From: Branchiostoma floridae
Taxonomy: Eukaryota; Chordata; Leptocardii; Amphioxiformes; Branchiostomatidae
Reading direction: 5' to 3'
Length of the DNA stretch: 64,000 nucleotides
NCBI RefSeq assembly: GCF_000003815.2
Contig: NC_049996.1
Location: forward strand, 14,868,619-14,932,618
Positions 22,801-34,500 of this stretch are shown in pieces. Every line of letters begins with the position of its first letter. Within the stretch, counting starts at the first letter, position 1. The position numbers and the translations under genes are program-made. Below the pieces are notes generated by a model. The model searched no databases. It was not told the origin of the DNA and was given only the letters and a program-made list of their open reading frames with translations.

Positions 22801-24241
22801 TCACTGGCCCTTAAAATTTGTATTATTTATTAACATTTTTACTTGAAGTTGCAGCAAGGAAATTCGAGAAAAAGAATTAGAAATATGATTTGTAAGATTC
22901 AATGTTTTATAACATCAGAAGGGTGTATATTTTGTTCATTGAAGTGAGGGTTGCTTGTAATCAGGAACTGTTGCATTTTAGTGTCATTGGTGATAGTACT
23001 TATATTATTACCGTATAAGTCATTTTGTACCATCTTGTATCTTGTATCGTTTAACAGAAAGTTGCTGAACAAGGCAGAAGTCGTTGCAAGGAGAAAATGT
23101 CAGGGTTTGCAGCAGTGCAACATGAAAGTATCAATGTCTTGGACTAACTTTGGAAACCCGTGTCCAAATACCAAGAAGTACTTGGAGGTAACGTACCATT
23201 GTGAAGGTGGGCACGAATATCTATTTCTCTTCTAATTGTAGGACTGTGAATATAAATTATTTTGCACTGACACAATGGTACAAGTCTCTATCACACATAG
23301 TTGAATTTATCTAATACTAGTATATTGTTTTTGTATCTTTTATAGTATCAACTATTTCCCACTAAGGTGGTGCCCAATTTACTAAGAGTTTACTTGTCTC
23401 ACCTGCAGAAAAGAAAGAAAGAGTCAGTTCCCGACTAGCAACTGGCGGCCCCTATGGCACTACAGACGGACTGGCTGTGTACTCTGATAATGAGATATTT
23501 GTGACTCACAGCTCCAAGAAAACAATCCAAGTCTTTAGCATGAAGGGTGCTAAACTCCGCAACATCCCTACAGGAGACATGAATCCATGCGGTATAGCCA
23601 CAGGCCCCAACAACTCCCTGTGGGTTGTTTTGCAAGGAGGCCGTGAAAATCGCCCCATTTATGAAAATGCTGTCAGTCACTACAGAAAAGATGGCCACGT
23701 CCTTGCCAAGTACAATTGCAATGGCCGATTTAGAATCCATGCGATTGCAGTGGACAAGCTAGCCGACAAGATCATACTGACAATAGAACGCCGTTCTGGT
23801 GGAAGATTGCATGCAGAGTTTGTGTGGTTCAGTCTTACTCACACACAAGGGACGCCAACATGTAACATGAGCAAGTTCGGATCGATAGAAGGAGAGGCGC
23901 GACACTCTGTCGCAGTGGACAAGAGAGGGAACATCTTCATAGCAGACAAGTACAATGATCGTGTTTTGAGGTATGACAAGAACGGAGTCTACCTTTCTAG
24001 TTTCGGCAGTCGAGGCACTGGAGTGGGGTATCTTTACCACCCCTCTGGAATCTGTGTGGATAGTTGGGGCCGTGTGATTGTGGCTGATAGTGGTAATGCG
24101 CGAGTGGAGATGTTCACGGCTGAGGGGGATCATGTCTGCACTGTTGCCTACATCAATAATCCATTGCGTGTTGCTATAGGTGGGGAGGGGCAGATCGTAG
24201 TGTCCAATCATGCCTTTGTAACAATCTTGCCCAAACATTAA
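19830..24241 (+). CDS. lectin-NHL receptor, copy 1 (5'-truncated)
   Basis: Exons: 19830-20421 (5' edge uncertain), 21705-22047 (stalk) after the membrane exon 21074-21162, 22520-22685 and 23058-23206 (SUEL lectin), 23409-24241 (NHL). Phases match the other copies. The NPxY tail is shortened: homology starts only near 19977 (KVEQAGSTVAMNSN). The MSQSI N-terminus is missing, replaced by a repeat ending CTCGAAATAC. The frame happens to remain open through that repeat; an internal ATG at 20007 would give about 664 residues. One tail repeat reads NPIH, so its tyrosine is lost; NPTY is kept. The membrane exon (LFAVLAAVLFLVGAIAAG) has a normal GTAAGT donor. The stalk has about five N-glycosylation sequons. 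The lectin and NHL domains are uninterrupted. It may be expressed only if a promoter was acquired. Confidence 0.8.
19866..19976. mobile_element. remnant of CTCGAAATA-end element, GGTTGCGCA type
   Basis: CAGGCCTCGAAATAC is followed by repeated GGTTGCGC and its complement (GCGCAACC-like). This is the left end of a terminal-inverted-repeat element whose right end is absent. It abuts the truncated first coding exon of lectin-NHL copy 1. Confidence 0.55.
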
Positions 24242-24580
24242 AGCCACACCCATTCAAACCTCCACTCCATTCTTGTCATACTTCACAATTTACTGTTTTC
24301 ACCAAATTATTTGTTGAAAAAAATATTGTTGAGAAACCAATTTGATTTTAATTGGAATCAAAGGGTTCATACTGTATACTTATACAGAATGATGAAGAAA
24401 CTGTGATATAATTGATGTCCATGCATATGACAATAGGTGAATCACTAAGAGTTGAACTACATGTACATAATACCAAAGATCTGAATATTGTTGTGTTATA
24501 ACATCAAGTAATTTACTTATTTATTGAGACTGCAGGCATATTCTACTCTCAAATACATTGAAGGTCCTTCCAAGGATAAC

Positions 24581-25120
24581 AGCAAAATACTTTTTTCTGC
24601 ATACCTGCACTGGTGCAGGTAACATTGAAAATTACCTGCACCAGACAAATTTTACCTGCACCACTCTGAATTTAAGAAGTATGGATCATACTAAAATTAT
24701 TCAGGTACGATTGCTATTTTTTTTTCTTTTATACTTTTATAGCTGGTAAAAGTCAGTTCAGCTAATAACAATCCATGTACAACTACATGATACCGCCAAT
24801 AGGGAACTCGTGCGGTGCCACTCAAGGACGACAGTAGACGCATAGTCGAGGAACATATTGGCAACTTATCTTATGGAACCCGTGATGGTGAACAACAGGA
24901 CCACGTCATGCGTGACATAACCACTAGCGGACCCTACCACTAGTTACATGGGAGTGGGGGGTCCAGACCCATCACTATACAATAGTGGCGTAGGACATTT
25001 ATGTATAAAATTCAGTACATGGACCAGTGCAGGTTAGGTGCAGGTAGACATCAGAAACACCTGCACATCTCCAATTTTACCGGCACTAACCAGCATATGC
25101 AGGTGGTATTTTGAGCCCTG
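24581..25120. mobile_element. CTCGAAATA-end family element, TGCAGGT type, with nested insert
   Basis: The right end reads TATTTTGAGCCCTG; the left end is diverged but keeps AAATACTTTTTTCTGC. It has the ACCTGCAC subterminal repeats of the element at 33307-33650. Compared with that relative, about 205 bases (about 24793-24997) are inserted in the middle and have a different, GC-richer composition. Confidence 0.6.
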
Positions 25121-27841
25121 CAGTCCGATGAACTGTATCAAAGCACTGTATTAAAAAAAGGACTGTTGCAAAATGTGACTACAGAACAGAATTCTAGCAT
25201 TGTAGCAAAATAAGAGTAAAAAGAATGTGTCACGCAGCTCAAAAATGATCTAAAATGTCAGCATCATAGATCTACTGTAAATAATGTAAAACAACCCCAA
25301 CACACTTATGGAAAAGAGCCGACTCAATTTGCTTGGATGAAAACACAAACCGCAGCAAAGCCACATTGCACTATCTGTTCTAAAAAAAAGCGGTATACTT
25401 TGCCTATTAGTAAGCAATGTGCAACATTCCACTGAAGTAGAGCGGTGGTCCTGGTGTGTACTTGGCTAGAAACACAAGCTGTAGCAAAGCCGCACACTTT
25501 GCGATTAAGCTACATGTATTATATTACTTTAAAAAGCACCATGCTTCACCTAGGCTGAGAATGAATGACTTAACTTAGAAAAAACATGTATCTGTAATGT
25601 ACTACAAAATGAACGCAAGAAACATTGTAACTTCTATGAATTTCTTTGTTTTGTCAAAATTGTGTTCAATAAAACTGCAAGTGTTATAAGACACTTTTGC
25701 ATGTATTCACTCACTTGTTTGTTTGAACCTTTATTTCTTGGTTTATTCATTTAATCTTCTGGTGGCCACTTCAACAGAGCTTACTGATTTTGAAGGAAGG
25801 CCAGAAAAACAGAAGCAATGGAATGGTACATAGTTTACATAACGGAGATGTAGACGTTATCATAACACAACCAACGCACGATGAACATAACCCACCAGAC
25901 ATCTGCTTGGAGGTTGCTCAATTACAAACACACGAGTGACGTCACAAGGCCGGCCATGCGCCAGAAAAGTCCCGAAATTTGCCGTGAGGTCGCTTCGTTT
26001 CTCCACAAACTACGTATGTTAATTACATCAATTACAGCTACGAAAATAATTAATAACAACTCGAGGATACTATATATATACATCGAGTATGCCTGGTAAG
26101 AAATAACAGCAGCGCCCTGTATTCAGCCTGAAAATTGTTGCGGTCCCCATATCTCTAACGTAACAGATCAAGAAGACTTTAAATATGGACCATACGAGCG
26201 ATCGCTTAAACGTTGTTTATATCAGGGGTATTCGGTGGTTGTTGCCTACCAGGACGTCAGTAGATTGGATTGAAAATTGACATTTCAATTAGCAGATCAA
26301 ATTACAGGTTAATATGTAAATCAATCTTTTGCCAAACACCTTTTTTTTTTGCCTACCACTGCGTCACCGTGACATCATCGCGATCGCTTGTATTCTTTCC
26401 GCCATCAACTTTCCATTTCCAAAGCTTGAAGGACTCAATGTCAAGGGTCAAATGTAGAGTCTTCTTCTCATCTTTTGTAAAAGAGGCCCACAGAACATTG
26501 ACTATGGCAAGTACAGCATATTACTAACACGGAATACCTCCTAATGGACAGCCACGTTCAGCACCAAGGACATAACGGTGCAGTGCCAAAACGTATACAA
26601 AAGTGGGCCCTGGATTCATGTAACCAACGACCTCTTAAAGATGCTTGGTATATATATGACACCAGTCAACTAAAGGCATCTAAAGGTGAATGTATATCAG
26701 TCAATTCTGTCACCATGTGATGTCACACGCGGTCGAGTGTTTGTTAATATTGAGTAAACTGAAAGCAGATGTTAGTGGGCTATGTTCATCGTGTGTTGGT
26801 TAGTTCCCATGATAACATCTACATTCATCTACATCTGTTACTATCTCCATGAATTGAGGTTATAACGGTATTTATGTACCATTTCGTTACGTCTGTTTTT
26901 CGGTGATCCCTTTGAAAGCAGCACGCATGTTATATCGAATTTTGCCCCACTGGGCTAAGTACAGGTCACATGGTAAAAAACACATATATGTAACAATGGA
27001 AACAATCATACACATCTATATATGCAGATATGCGTCTAATCTATTCTAGGACATTCGACTTCCTCTCGCTTCTTGGTAATTGCATAAATGTAGCTTATCT
27101 GTACTGTCGGTTAGAGTTGGTTTATTAAAAGCTGTCAGGAATATAAATTTCCAGCAATATATAGTTTTCCTAGTCTACTCCTTACATAACAGCTGTATTA
27201 ATAATAATAATAAACAAAAAGTACTAATTGACACCTGTATAGAATGGAATTATATGTCGTATATGGTATACAGGAAAAAATTTTATGATGTGCTGAGAGG
27301 GTTCAGCAGCAAAGTATCATTGCTTGCCGTTCTTGACCATTAGCTGATTTCGTGTCCAGAACTTTTAACACTGTATATTTGTACGAGACTCTGATATTTT
27401 GTCGCAACTTTTATTCATACAAAAGCATTGTATAATATCAATGGTACACAAGAAATAATGTCTACAGAGGTGGATAGTTTGTAAAAGTTACATCATATTT
27501 TAGTGCAAGGGCATACAGAAAACCACTTGTGTTGACCAAGGTGTGTATTCAATGTCTGACTCAATAAAATGCTACAAAAAATCCCTTGCGTTGACTAGTT
27601 TTCTTGAGATAATTTTATTAAAAGCAAAAACCAAATCCTGCCCACATAAGACAAATATTCAAAATCTACTTCACTAAGAACAGCAACCAACTTACTAAAA
27701 TGTTACTATTTTACCTACCACAATCAACACACTTCTTCCCAACTCAGAATAAAATTTACTCTGATGCACATTAAACAATATTTCTCAACAGCTTAAAATG
27801 TCATCTGAACAAATAGTCAACTCGATGTCTTCTATATATTG

Positions 27842-28172
27842 CAGGGCTCGAAATACTGGGTGCAATTGGAACTGTGCACCCAATTATTTTCTGTGGGCGC
27901 ACATGGTGCACCCAAATATTTTCATAGGTTTATGTATGCAAAGATATCAAAGTATACTTAGTATACATCATATTCTTGACATCTAAGTGTTAGAAAGATA
28001 ATAAAAATGTCTGTCATGATACTTGTTTAAGAATTTGATAGCTTGTAACTTAGTTTTATTATTAGGTTATTACTTGAATTTAAGTGTTGCACCCAAAAAA
28101 TTTTTGGTGCACCCAATATTTTAAGCTGGGTGCACCAGTGCACCTAATCTCAAAAATGAATTTCGAGCCCTG
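27842..28172. mobile_element. CTCGAAATA-end family element, GGGTGCA type
   Basis: The ends CAGGGCTCGAAATAC and ATTTCGAGCCCTG are inverted repeats. Both subterminal regions carry multiple GGTGCACCC-type heptamers rather than the TGCAGGT motif of its relatives. The flanking 5-mers TATTG and AATTG match at four of five positions, consistent with an aged target duplication. Confidence 0.7.
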
Positions 28173-28303
28173 AATTGTTACTTCAAACTAATCAACATAA
28201 TGCCAAACATTTCATAACTTTGCAACAAAAAAACTACTGCGACCACTAGTCATCTCAATCTTTCTGTGTGAGTCCTGGACCTTAACAGCTGAACTAATTT
28301 AGT

Positions 28304-28600
28304 GGGACCGTGTAGCGCAGTGGCAGTTTCTTCGGCCTATGACTGAGAGATTGCGGGTTTGAATCTGCCTGCTGTGTTACCGATCTTGTGCCCTTGGGAA
28401 AGGCACTTTACACGACTTTCCTCACTTCACTCAGGTGAAAATGAGTACCTAGCTTCGGCTCGGGCCGTCCTTCGGATAGGACGTTAAACGGAGGTCCCGT
28501 GTTCGGGAGCAACACCCCAAGCACGTTAAAGAACCCGCCACATGTGCGAACATTCACCCGAGCGGATCAAACCATTCCGGCCAAAATAGGGGTAGGGAAT
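28304..28600 (+). mobile_element. tRNA-derived SINE
   Basis: The head resembles a tRNA with A-box TAGCGCAGTGGC and B-box GGGTTTGAATCTG. A conserved body follows with GGATAGGACGTTAAACGGAG and CACATGTGCGAAC, typical of SINE bodies spread through marine invertebrate genomes. The 3' limit is uncertain. A LINE remnant follows closely at 28793. Confidence 0.65.
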
Positions 28601-28792
28601 CTCCCGAGCAGTCCTCGTAACTCCTGCTTCGCCTATTGGGTCAGTTAGTCCTCACTCATAGTGAGCAATTGGTCTGGTCCCAATCATGATGTTTCTGACC
28701 TAGGGCGAAGAGTAATGCTGTTACGGTTCCAATCATGTAACCCGTAACCTTGAGTGACCTTCAGGCCTTGTTACGTGGTGACAAACTACAAA

Positions 28793-28992
28793 GGAGAATA
28801 CTGCTAAATTACTGTGAACACATCAAACTACAAAGGAGAATACTGCTAAATGTAACTTACTGTGAACACATCAAACAAGTCATAAAAAGAAAACTAAGGT
28901 GGTACGGTCACGTGGCAAGAAGCAAAGGGCTCTCAAAGGTCATACTACAAGGAACAGTAGAAGGGAAGAGAAGACGGGGCAGAAAGAAATGA
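28793..28992 (+). pseudogene. non-LTR retrotransposon reverse-transcriptase C-terminal remnant
   Basis: The frame encodes RKLRWYGHVARSKGL followed by ILQGTVEGKRRRGRKK, the familiar C-terminal signature of LINE-type endonuclease/reverse transcriptase proteins (RWxGHVxR...GxRxRGRxxK). Only this tail remains. It is preceded by a short direct duplication of ACAAAGGAGAATACTGCTAA and ends in a stop. Confidence 0.65.
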
Positions 28993-31230
28993 AAATGTAA
29001 AAATTATTTATTGTCAATATGGTCAGATGCTAGTTTTCAGTTTCAATCATTGGCATCTTGCTGAATTTATACTAAGTTAGAAGAGTAAAAAAACTAGCAA
29101 AATAGATTGATGTCAACAGTCAAACGAATAAATGATAAATAATCATTCATCATGCCGTTACATAAGCAGTTCTTCATCTAACTTATTAGTCTGCCAGTTT
29201 GGAGTGCCACACCTCGACCAGAGCCGGCTGGAGAGAATTTGTTTCTTCTGACCAGAGATTTTGCCACTAACAGTCTGTGAGACAGCTGGACACATTTTGG
29301 TACTCACGGAGCAGTCTTCACTTACAAGGCTTCACTTAACAGTAAGTGTAACAAGTCACAAATTACATCTTCTAAGGAGTGAGAAATAACTTGACAACTG
29401 TAGGCAAAACGATGATGGTATATACTGCAAAGCGGTGGATTACAAACAGTACAATGCAGTATTACATGTATTGCTATAAATGATCTTATAATTTGGTGTA
29501 ATTGTTGATGATTTTATCCAGGTTCATCCTGGTCTAGACCAGTAAAGGTTGCTTTTGCAAATAGTGCAGCTGAACAGTACTACATGTGTAGCTGAACAGT
29601 TCTCACCAAAACATTTTCCATCCAACGCACTCATTGTTTGGGAGCAGAAAATCTGTCATTCTATGCCTAGGAAAAATTCTATATATTTTCATCAATTTCA
29701 TGTGTTGTTCAGAGATTTTGGATAGGATGAGATATTTTCTGTCCCAGCAAGCAAGTTTATGTCCCAGCAAGCAATTTTCCATCCCAGAGGGAGAGAGAGA
29801 CAGGTTCTGAAGACAGCCCTGTAAGTTTCTAATATAATAACTTTATTGCAAGACCATGCCCAAAGGTTAATTGCAAACAAAGTAAAACAGTGGTATACAG
29901 AATATCTAACAAAGAAGGAAAATGAAGAATACAAATAAGTTAAAACCAAAATGACATCTAGTGAAGTATTTAACTTCAAAAAGAGGAAGAAACAGGGGGA
30001 GAGGAATTTTTACATGTCCAAAATTTTCATAGATAAACAGGTTTAGATAAACCTGGACGACTTAAGCAAGAAGTTTATTTGAACAAAGTCTTCTTCATTT
30101 CACAACCTTCTTTTAATTCTTCTGTAAGCGTTGAGGGCAACAGAAAGTCACTAAGAAGATTATTTCTTGTTGGTTGTCAAGGTGTGAAAAGCTTGGAAAA
30201 ATAAACAATTCTTCCTATGAGTACATCAAACATGTATGTACACACACAACCACTCAATCTGATAATTAGTCTACTTTGCTCAGAGGGGGATCAGACCTGC
30301 TTCTCTCCCAACAGACTTCTTTCTTAGATTTTTAATCTTTATTCATAATATCAGTATTGCAGATAGAGTTACCTGAGCAGTAGTACCTCTGAATACATTG
30401 ATTTTACAGAATGGAGTAAAATCACATTATATAATAGCTAGACACAGTAGGTAAGACATGAACAGTAACGTTACATAAACAAAATAAAACAAATAAGCAT
30501 TAATGATTTGTTATATACTAGTAGTCTGATAGTATGAAGTAGGAAGGAGTTGTGCAGTCTTGATATATCATTGTGCAGGGGTTTAACATCTACCATGTGT
30601 GCATGTCTGAACTATTTTGTTGTTGCATTTATGAAGTATGTGCCGCTGTAATGGGTTTTTGGAATGGGAATATTATTTTTCTTGGGACTAATTTTGTTTC
30701 CAAATTGAAAAAAAAAGGGTCAGGAAACCCATGAAGTGACAAATTGAATTGGTGTGGTCTAAACAGTATCTAAAGACAATATAATCTCCATGACTAGATA
30801 AGGTTCGAAGACTAATTCATGTATCTTATGCAGAAAACCCATACTTTCAAGAACATCTTAAGTAAACAATGCTGCCAATTTCAATGACCATACAATTTTT
30901 TCCAGTACAAATTGCCATCATTCTAGTAGCAAAATTAGTAGGAGAAAAGTATTACACTCAAGAACAGCACGAGAGGAATTTATCTTGCCCTCTTTTTTAT
31001 GATTTTCATGTCACATTTTTAAATCATGATTTTGATTGCACTTGATATGTACAGAGCACTATGCTCAGTTCATTTAAGCTATCTGATATTCATGTCAATC
31101 ATGATTACTTTTGGAGTTACTTTGTAGACAAGACCAGTACACATTGCCCAAAATCTTAAGTTAATCCTCTTACAACAGTTGATGATGATTAGTACTTAGA
31201 AGCATTAAGATCATATTACAAGTATAAAAC

Positions 31231-31470
31231 ATGAGACAAGGTGCAAGTTGTAATCAGAATTACACCATAGCCAAAGTTTCAGCACCAGGGACAGTACTCA
31301 GGCTACTGCGGCTGTTGGTGAATACTGGGGTTTGGATCATGGCCAGTGTGAAACTTTATAACTTTCAAAACTATTATATACTGAATGGTTGTCAGCTGAG
31401 TGTCTCATTGTGTATCAGACCTCAGGCACTACTCTTTTATAAGATGCTTACCAAATATGAGTAAATCTTA
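31231..31470 (+). promoter_or_regulatory. conserved upstream block of copy 2
   Basis: A block containing GACAGTACTCAGGCTACTGC, ACTTTATAACTTTCAAAACT and GGTTGTCAGCTGAGTG is preserved upstream of three copies (here, 46400-46620 and 58040-58260), at the same distance (about 250-300 bases) from the coding ATG. The ATG exon begins after a splice-acceptor-like TTCACCAG, so this block probably holds the promoter or a 5' untranslated exon. No core element can be proved by eye. Confidence 0.35.
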
Positions 31471-31576
31471 AATTTCATTCTGAAAAATGCAGGATGAGTT
31501 AATACTTTGAGTACTGTTATTTGCACCAATTAACATTTTTTAATAAGATATCATTATTGCTTTTTCACCAGACACA

Positions 31577-34500
31577 ATGAGCCAGTCAATCACAGGAGAA
31601 AACAATCCTATAAATTATAGAGAGCAGGAAGGACTGACAAGCCCATTACAAGATAATCCAGAACCTGATGATGTGCATGTGCTGGATACAGAAAACACTG
31701 CAGAGCCAACAAGAATGTCAGCCTGCCTTAAAGTCTCTCCAAATAACCCAGGACAAGAAAATCCAATATATCTTACAAATCCAGAGGAGCTGACAAGCCC
31801 ATTACAAAATGAAGAAGAGTCTGATGTCCTGTACACAGACAACACTGCAGATCAAACAAGAATGTCAACATGTGGCAAAGGCTCTCTCAAAGTTCCAGGA
31901 CACAACATTTCAGAGGAAGAGGCCACACATGTAACTGGCAATGAGCCTGAAGATACAAGTCAGTCTGATATAATCACGAATGAGCATTTTTATGTAATTC
32001 CCCAAAATAATGATGTGCCCTCCCCATCTGCTAATGTATATTTTGTATCTGACAAGAACAATACTGACGACTCGGCCATGTACACTGCCTCTACCGACAA
32101 CAAAGAACTAGATCCCAACCATCATGGACACACTGAAGACTTAGAACCTAAAGTCGAGCTAGCAGGCAGTACAGTTGCCATGAATTCCAATGCCAACAGA
32201 GATGCTGACCGATCTCAGCCCGACACTTCAGAAGATGATGCTAACGATGAAGCCTGTCGTGATGACCTTTCTGACGATGGTGACATGCAACCGTACGCTG
32301 TAGCAGACATATGTGATCACGAAACCTATCTCCGCACAGCAGCTTTAAGAGCACGGCAGACAGAGGGTGACACCAACAACACAGGCAGTGACCCTGATGC
32401 ACAGGAGGCTCAGAATCCCTGCAGAAAAGGATTTCCAAACCCGATGTACAGAGCAAATGCTGGCCAGCAGGCCTCGGATGACGCCAAAGGATTTCCAAAC
32501 CCGATGTATGGAGCAAACATTCCCCAACAGGCCTCGGAAGACACGGGAGTACATGATATTCAGGATCCTTCACATAATGCAAATGAACTTAAAGCAAATC
32601 CAATGTACAGCACAAATGCTGGCCAGCAGGCCCCAGATGATGCCAATGGTAAGATGACTGACACAAACTTGTTGTATTTCAGGACAATACAAAGAGAAAT
32701 AAGGTACACTTTGTTGTTCGTACATTTTGTAGTTGGAATACAGTTGGGCATAGGGCACCCCAACGCTGTTATTTGTATTCCCTATGCTGTGATTCAGGCC
32801 CCTGCACTGTGTTTCAACCAGAGGCTGTTTGTTGTTTTGTAACAAAGGTATGAAATGTTGGCTTTACTTCATTGAATTTGGTCCTCAAAATGATGGAAAT
32901 TATTTCTGAGGGTTATAGATTTCACTGTTTTCAGTTGGACTCCCCTACAATGTTCGTGCAATATGTTTTGTAACAAACTTTACAAAGGTATGAAATGTTG
33001 GCTTTACTTCATTGAATTTGGTCGTCAAAATGATGGAAATTATTTCTGAGGGTTATGGATTTCACTGTTTTCAGGTGGACTCCCCTACAATGTTCATGCG
33101 ATATGCATGTGCCATGGCTAAATTGCAGTACTAAGATGCCCACTACTGTGTGAAAACACTGGAGCCTTTCTTTTATTACTGTTGGCACCTGTGCATGTAA
33201 TAATCTTGTGAATGATGTTATAAATTCTTCACTATGTTATCTTGCAACTGTGCTTTCATTATTAGATTATGCCATAAGAGGGCTGTGAATTGAGACTGAA
33301 CATAACCAGGGTTCGAAATACTAATACTTTTTTCTGCAGACCTGCACTGGTGCAGGTAACGCTGAAAATTACCTGCACCAGACAAATTTTACCTGCACCA
33401 CTCTGAATTTACAAAGTATGGATTATACTAAAATTATTCAGGTACCATTGCTATTTTTTTCTTCTATACTTTATAGATGGTAACAGCTAATAACAATCCA
33501 CATACACCTACATCATATGACATCTATGTATAAAACAAAGTACATGGACTAGTGCAGGTTAGGTGCAGGTAGACACCAGGAATACGTGCACAGCTCCAAG
33601 TTTACCTGCACTAACTTGCATACAGTATGCAGGTGGTATTTTGAACCCTGATAACCAAGTGCAGTCTCCATCCATAATGTCTTTTACCAGCACAGATGAA
33701 CTATCATGCTAAGATCCTTTTAAGTTTGTTTTAATTACCTTTATTACACTCTCATTGGTTTAACATTTATTATCAAACAAACAGGATGTTTTGAAGTCCG
33801 TCGATGTCACTTGTTTGCTGCTTTGGCGGTTGCCCTGCTCCTGGCTGGACCTGTGACCGCAGGAATCCTCAAAGTACTGTAATTCCTGATTTTTTCAATG
33901 TACTGTTATGTTCACGGTTTTCACTGTGACGACTGTAGCGTGAACTTATAATTACTGATAACAAATAAATCAAAGACTTTTTAAATGCGCACTTTCCACG
34001 GCAGTGAACATTTAGTTCCGAGAACAAGTTAAGTTGTCTCAGACCGTGAAAGTTTGGTACCGTGAAGACAAAGTGAATTACAGTAAGTGTTTATCACAAC
34101 ACCCAAGATAATATTTTCAACTGGAAAGGTCCACATCTTTGGCCCAGTTAACTCTCAGCAAAATCAATGTGAATCACATTGAAGGCGCCCAGAGCAATTT
34201 TTAAAGCATTAAAATTAGAAATATTCTGGATGAGACAATTGGTACAATATTGACATTTGCTTCACTATACTAGCACATTTGTATCATTTTGTACTTTCAG
34301 CATTTAAAAGGACGCACAAACATGCCACAAACGGACCCCTTTGATTTATTCGGTCCCCCAATAAATTAGCACAGGATCGAGCCACTAACGGTTTCTCATT
34401 GGTAACTTTTGGTGATTTCAAACGCGTGAGGTCACCGAGCAAATTGAATATGATTTTCCCGTTCGCAAATCGAAACCTGATTCGAACAAGTGACTCATCG

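Larger units (their letters stand above)
25121..31230. other. intergenic stretch between copies 1 and 2
   Basis: No protein-coding gene is supported. The 3' flank of copy 1 (to about 26100) has a paralogous counterpart after copy 2 (40100-42000) and in part after copy 3 (55590-55910), including CATCTGCTTGGAGGTTA. From about 29130 to 30450 the sequence is nearly repeated before copies 3 and 4 (44390-46000 and 56220-57480), marking the duplicated 5' flank. A LINE 3'-tail-like block (ACTTTATTGCAAGACCATGC) is embedded in each. Confidence 0.5.
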
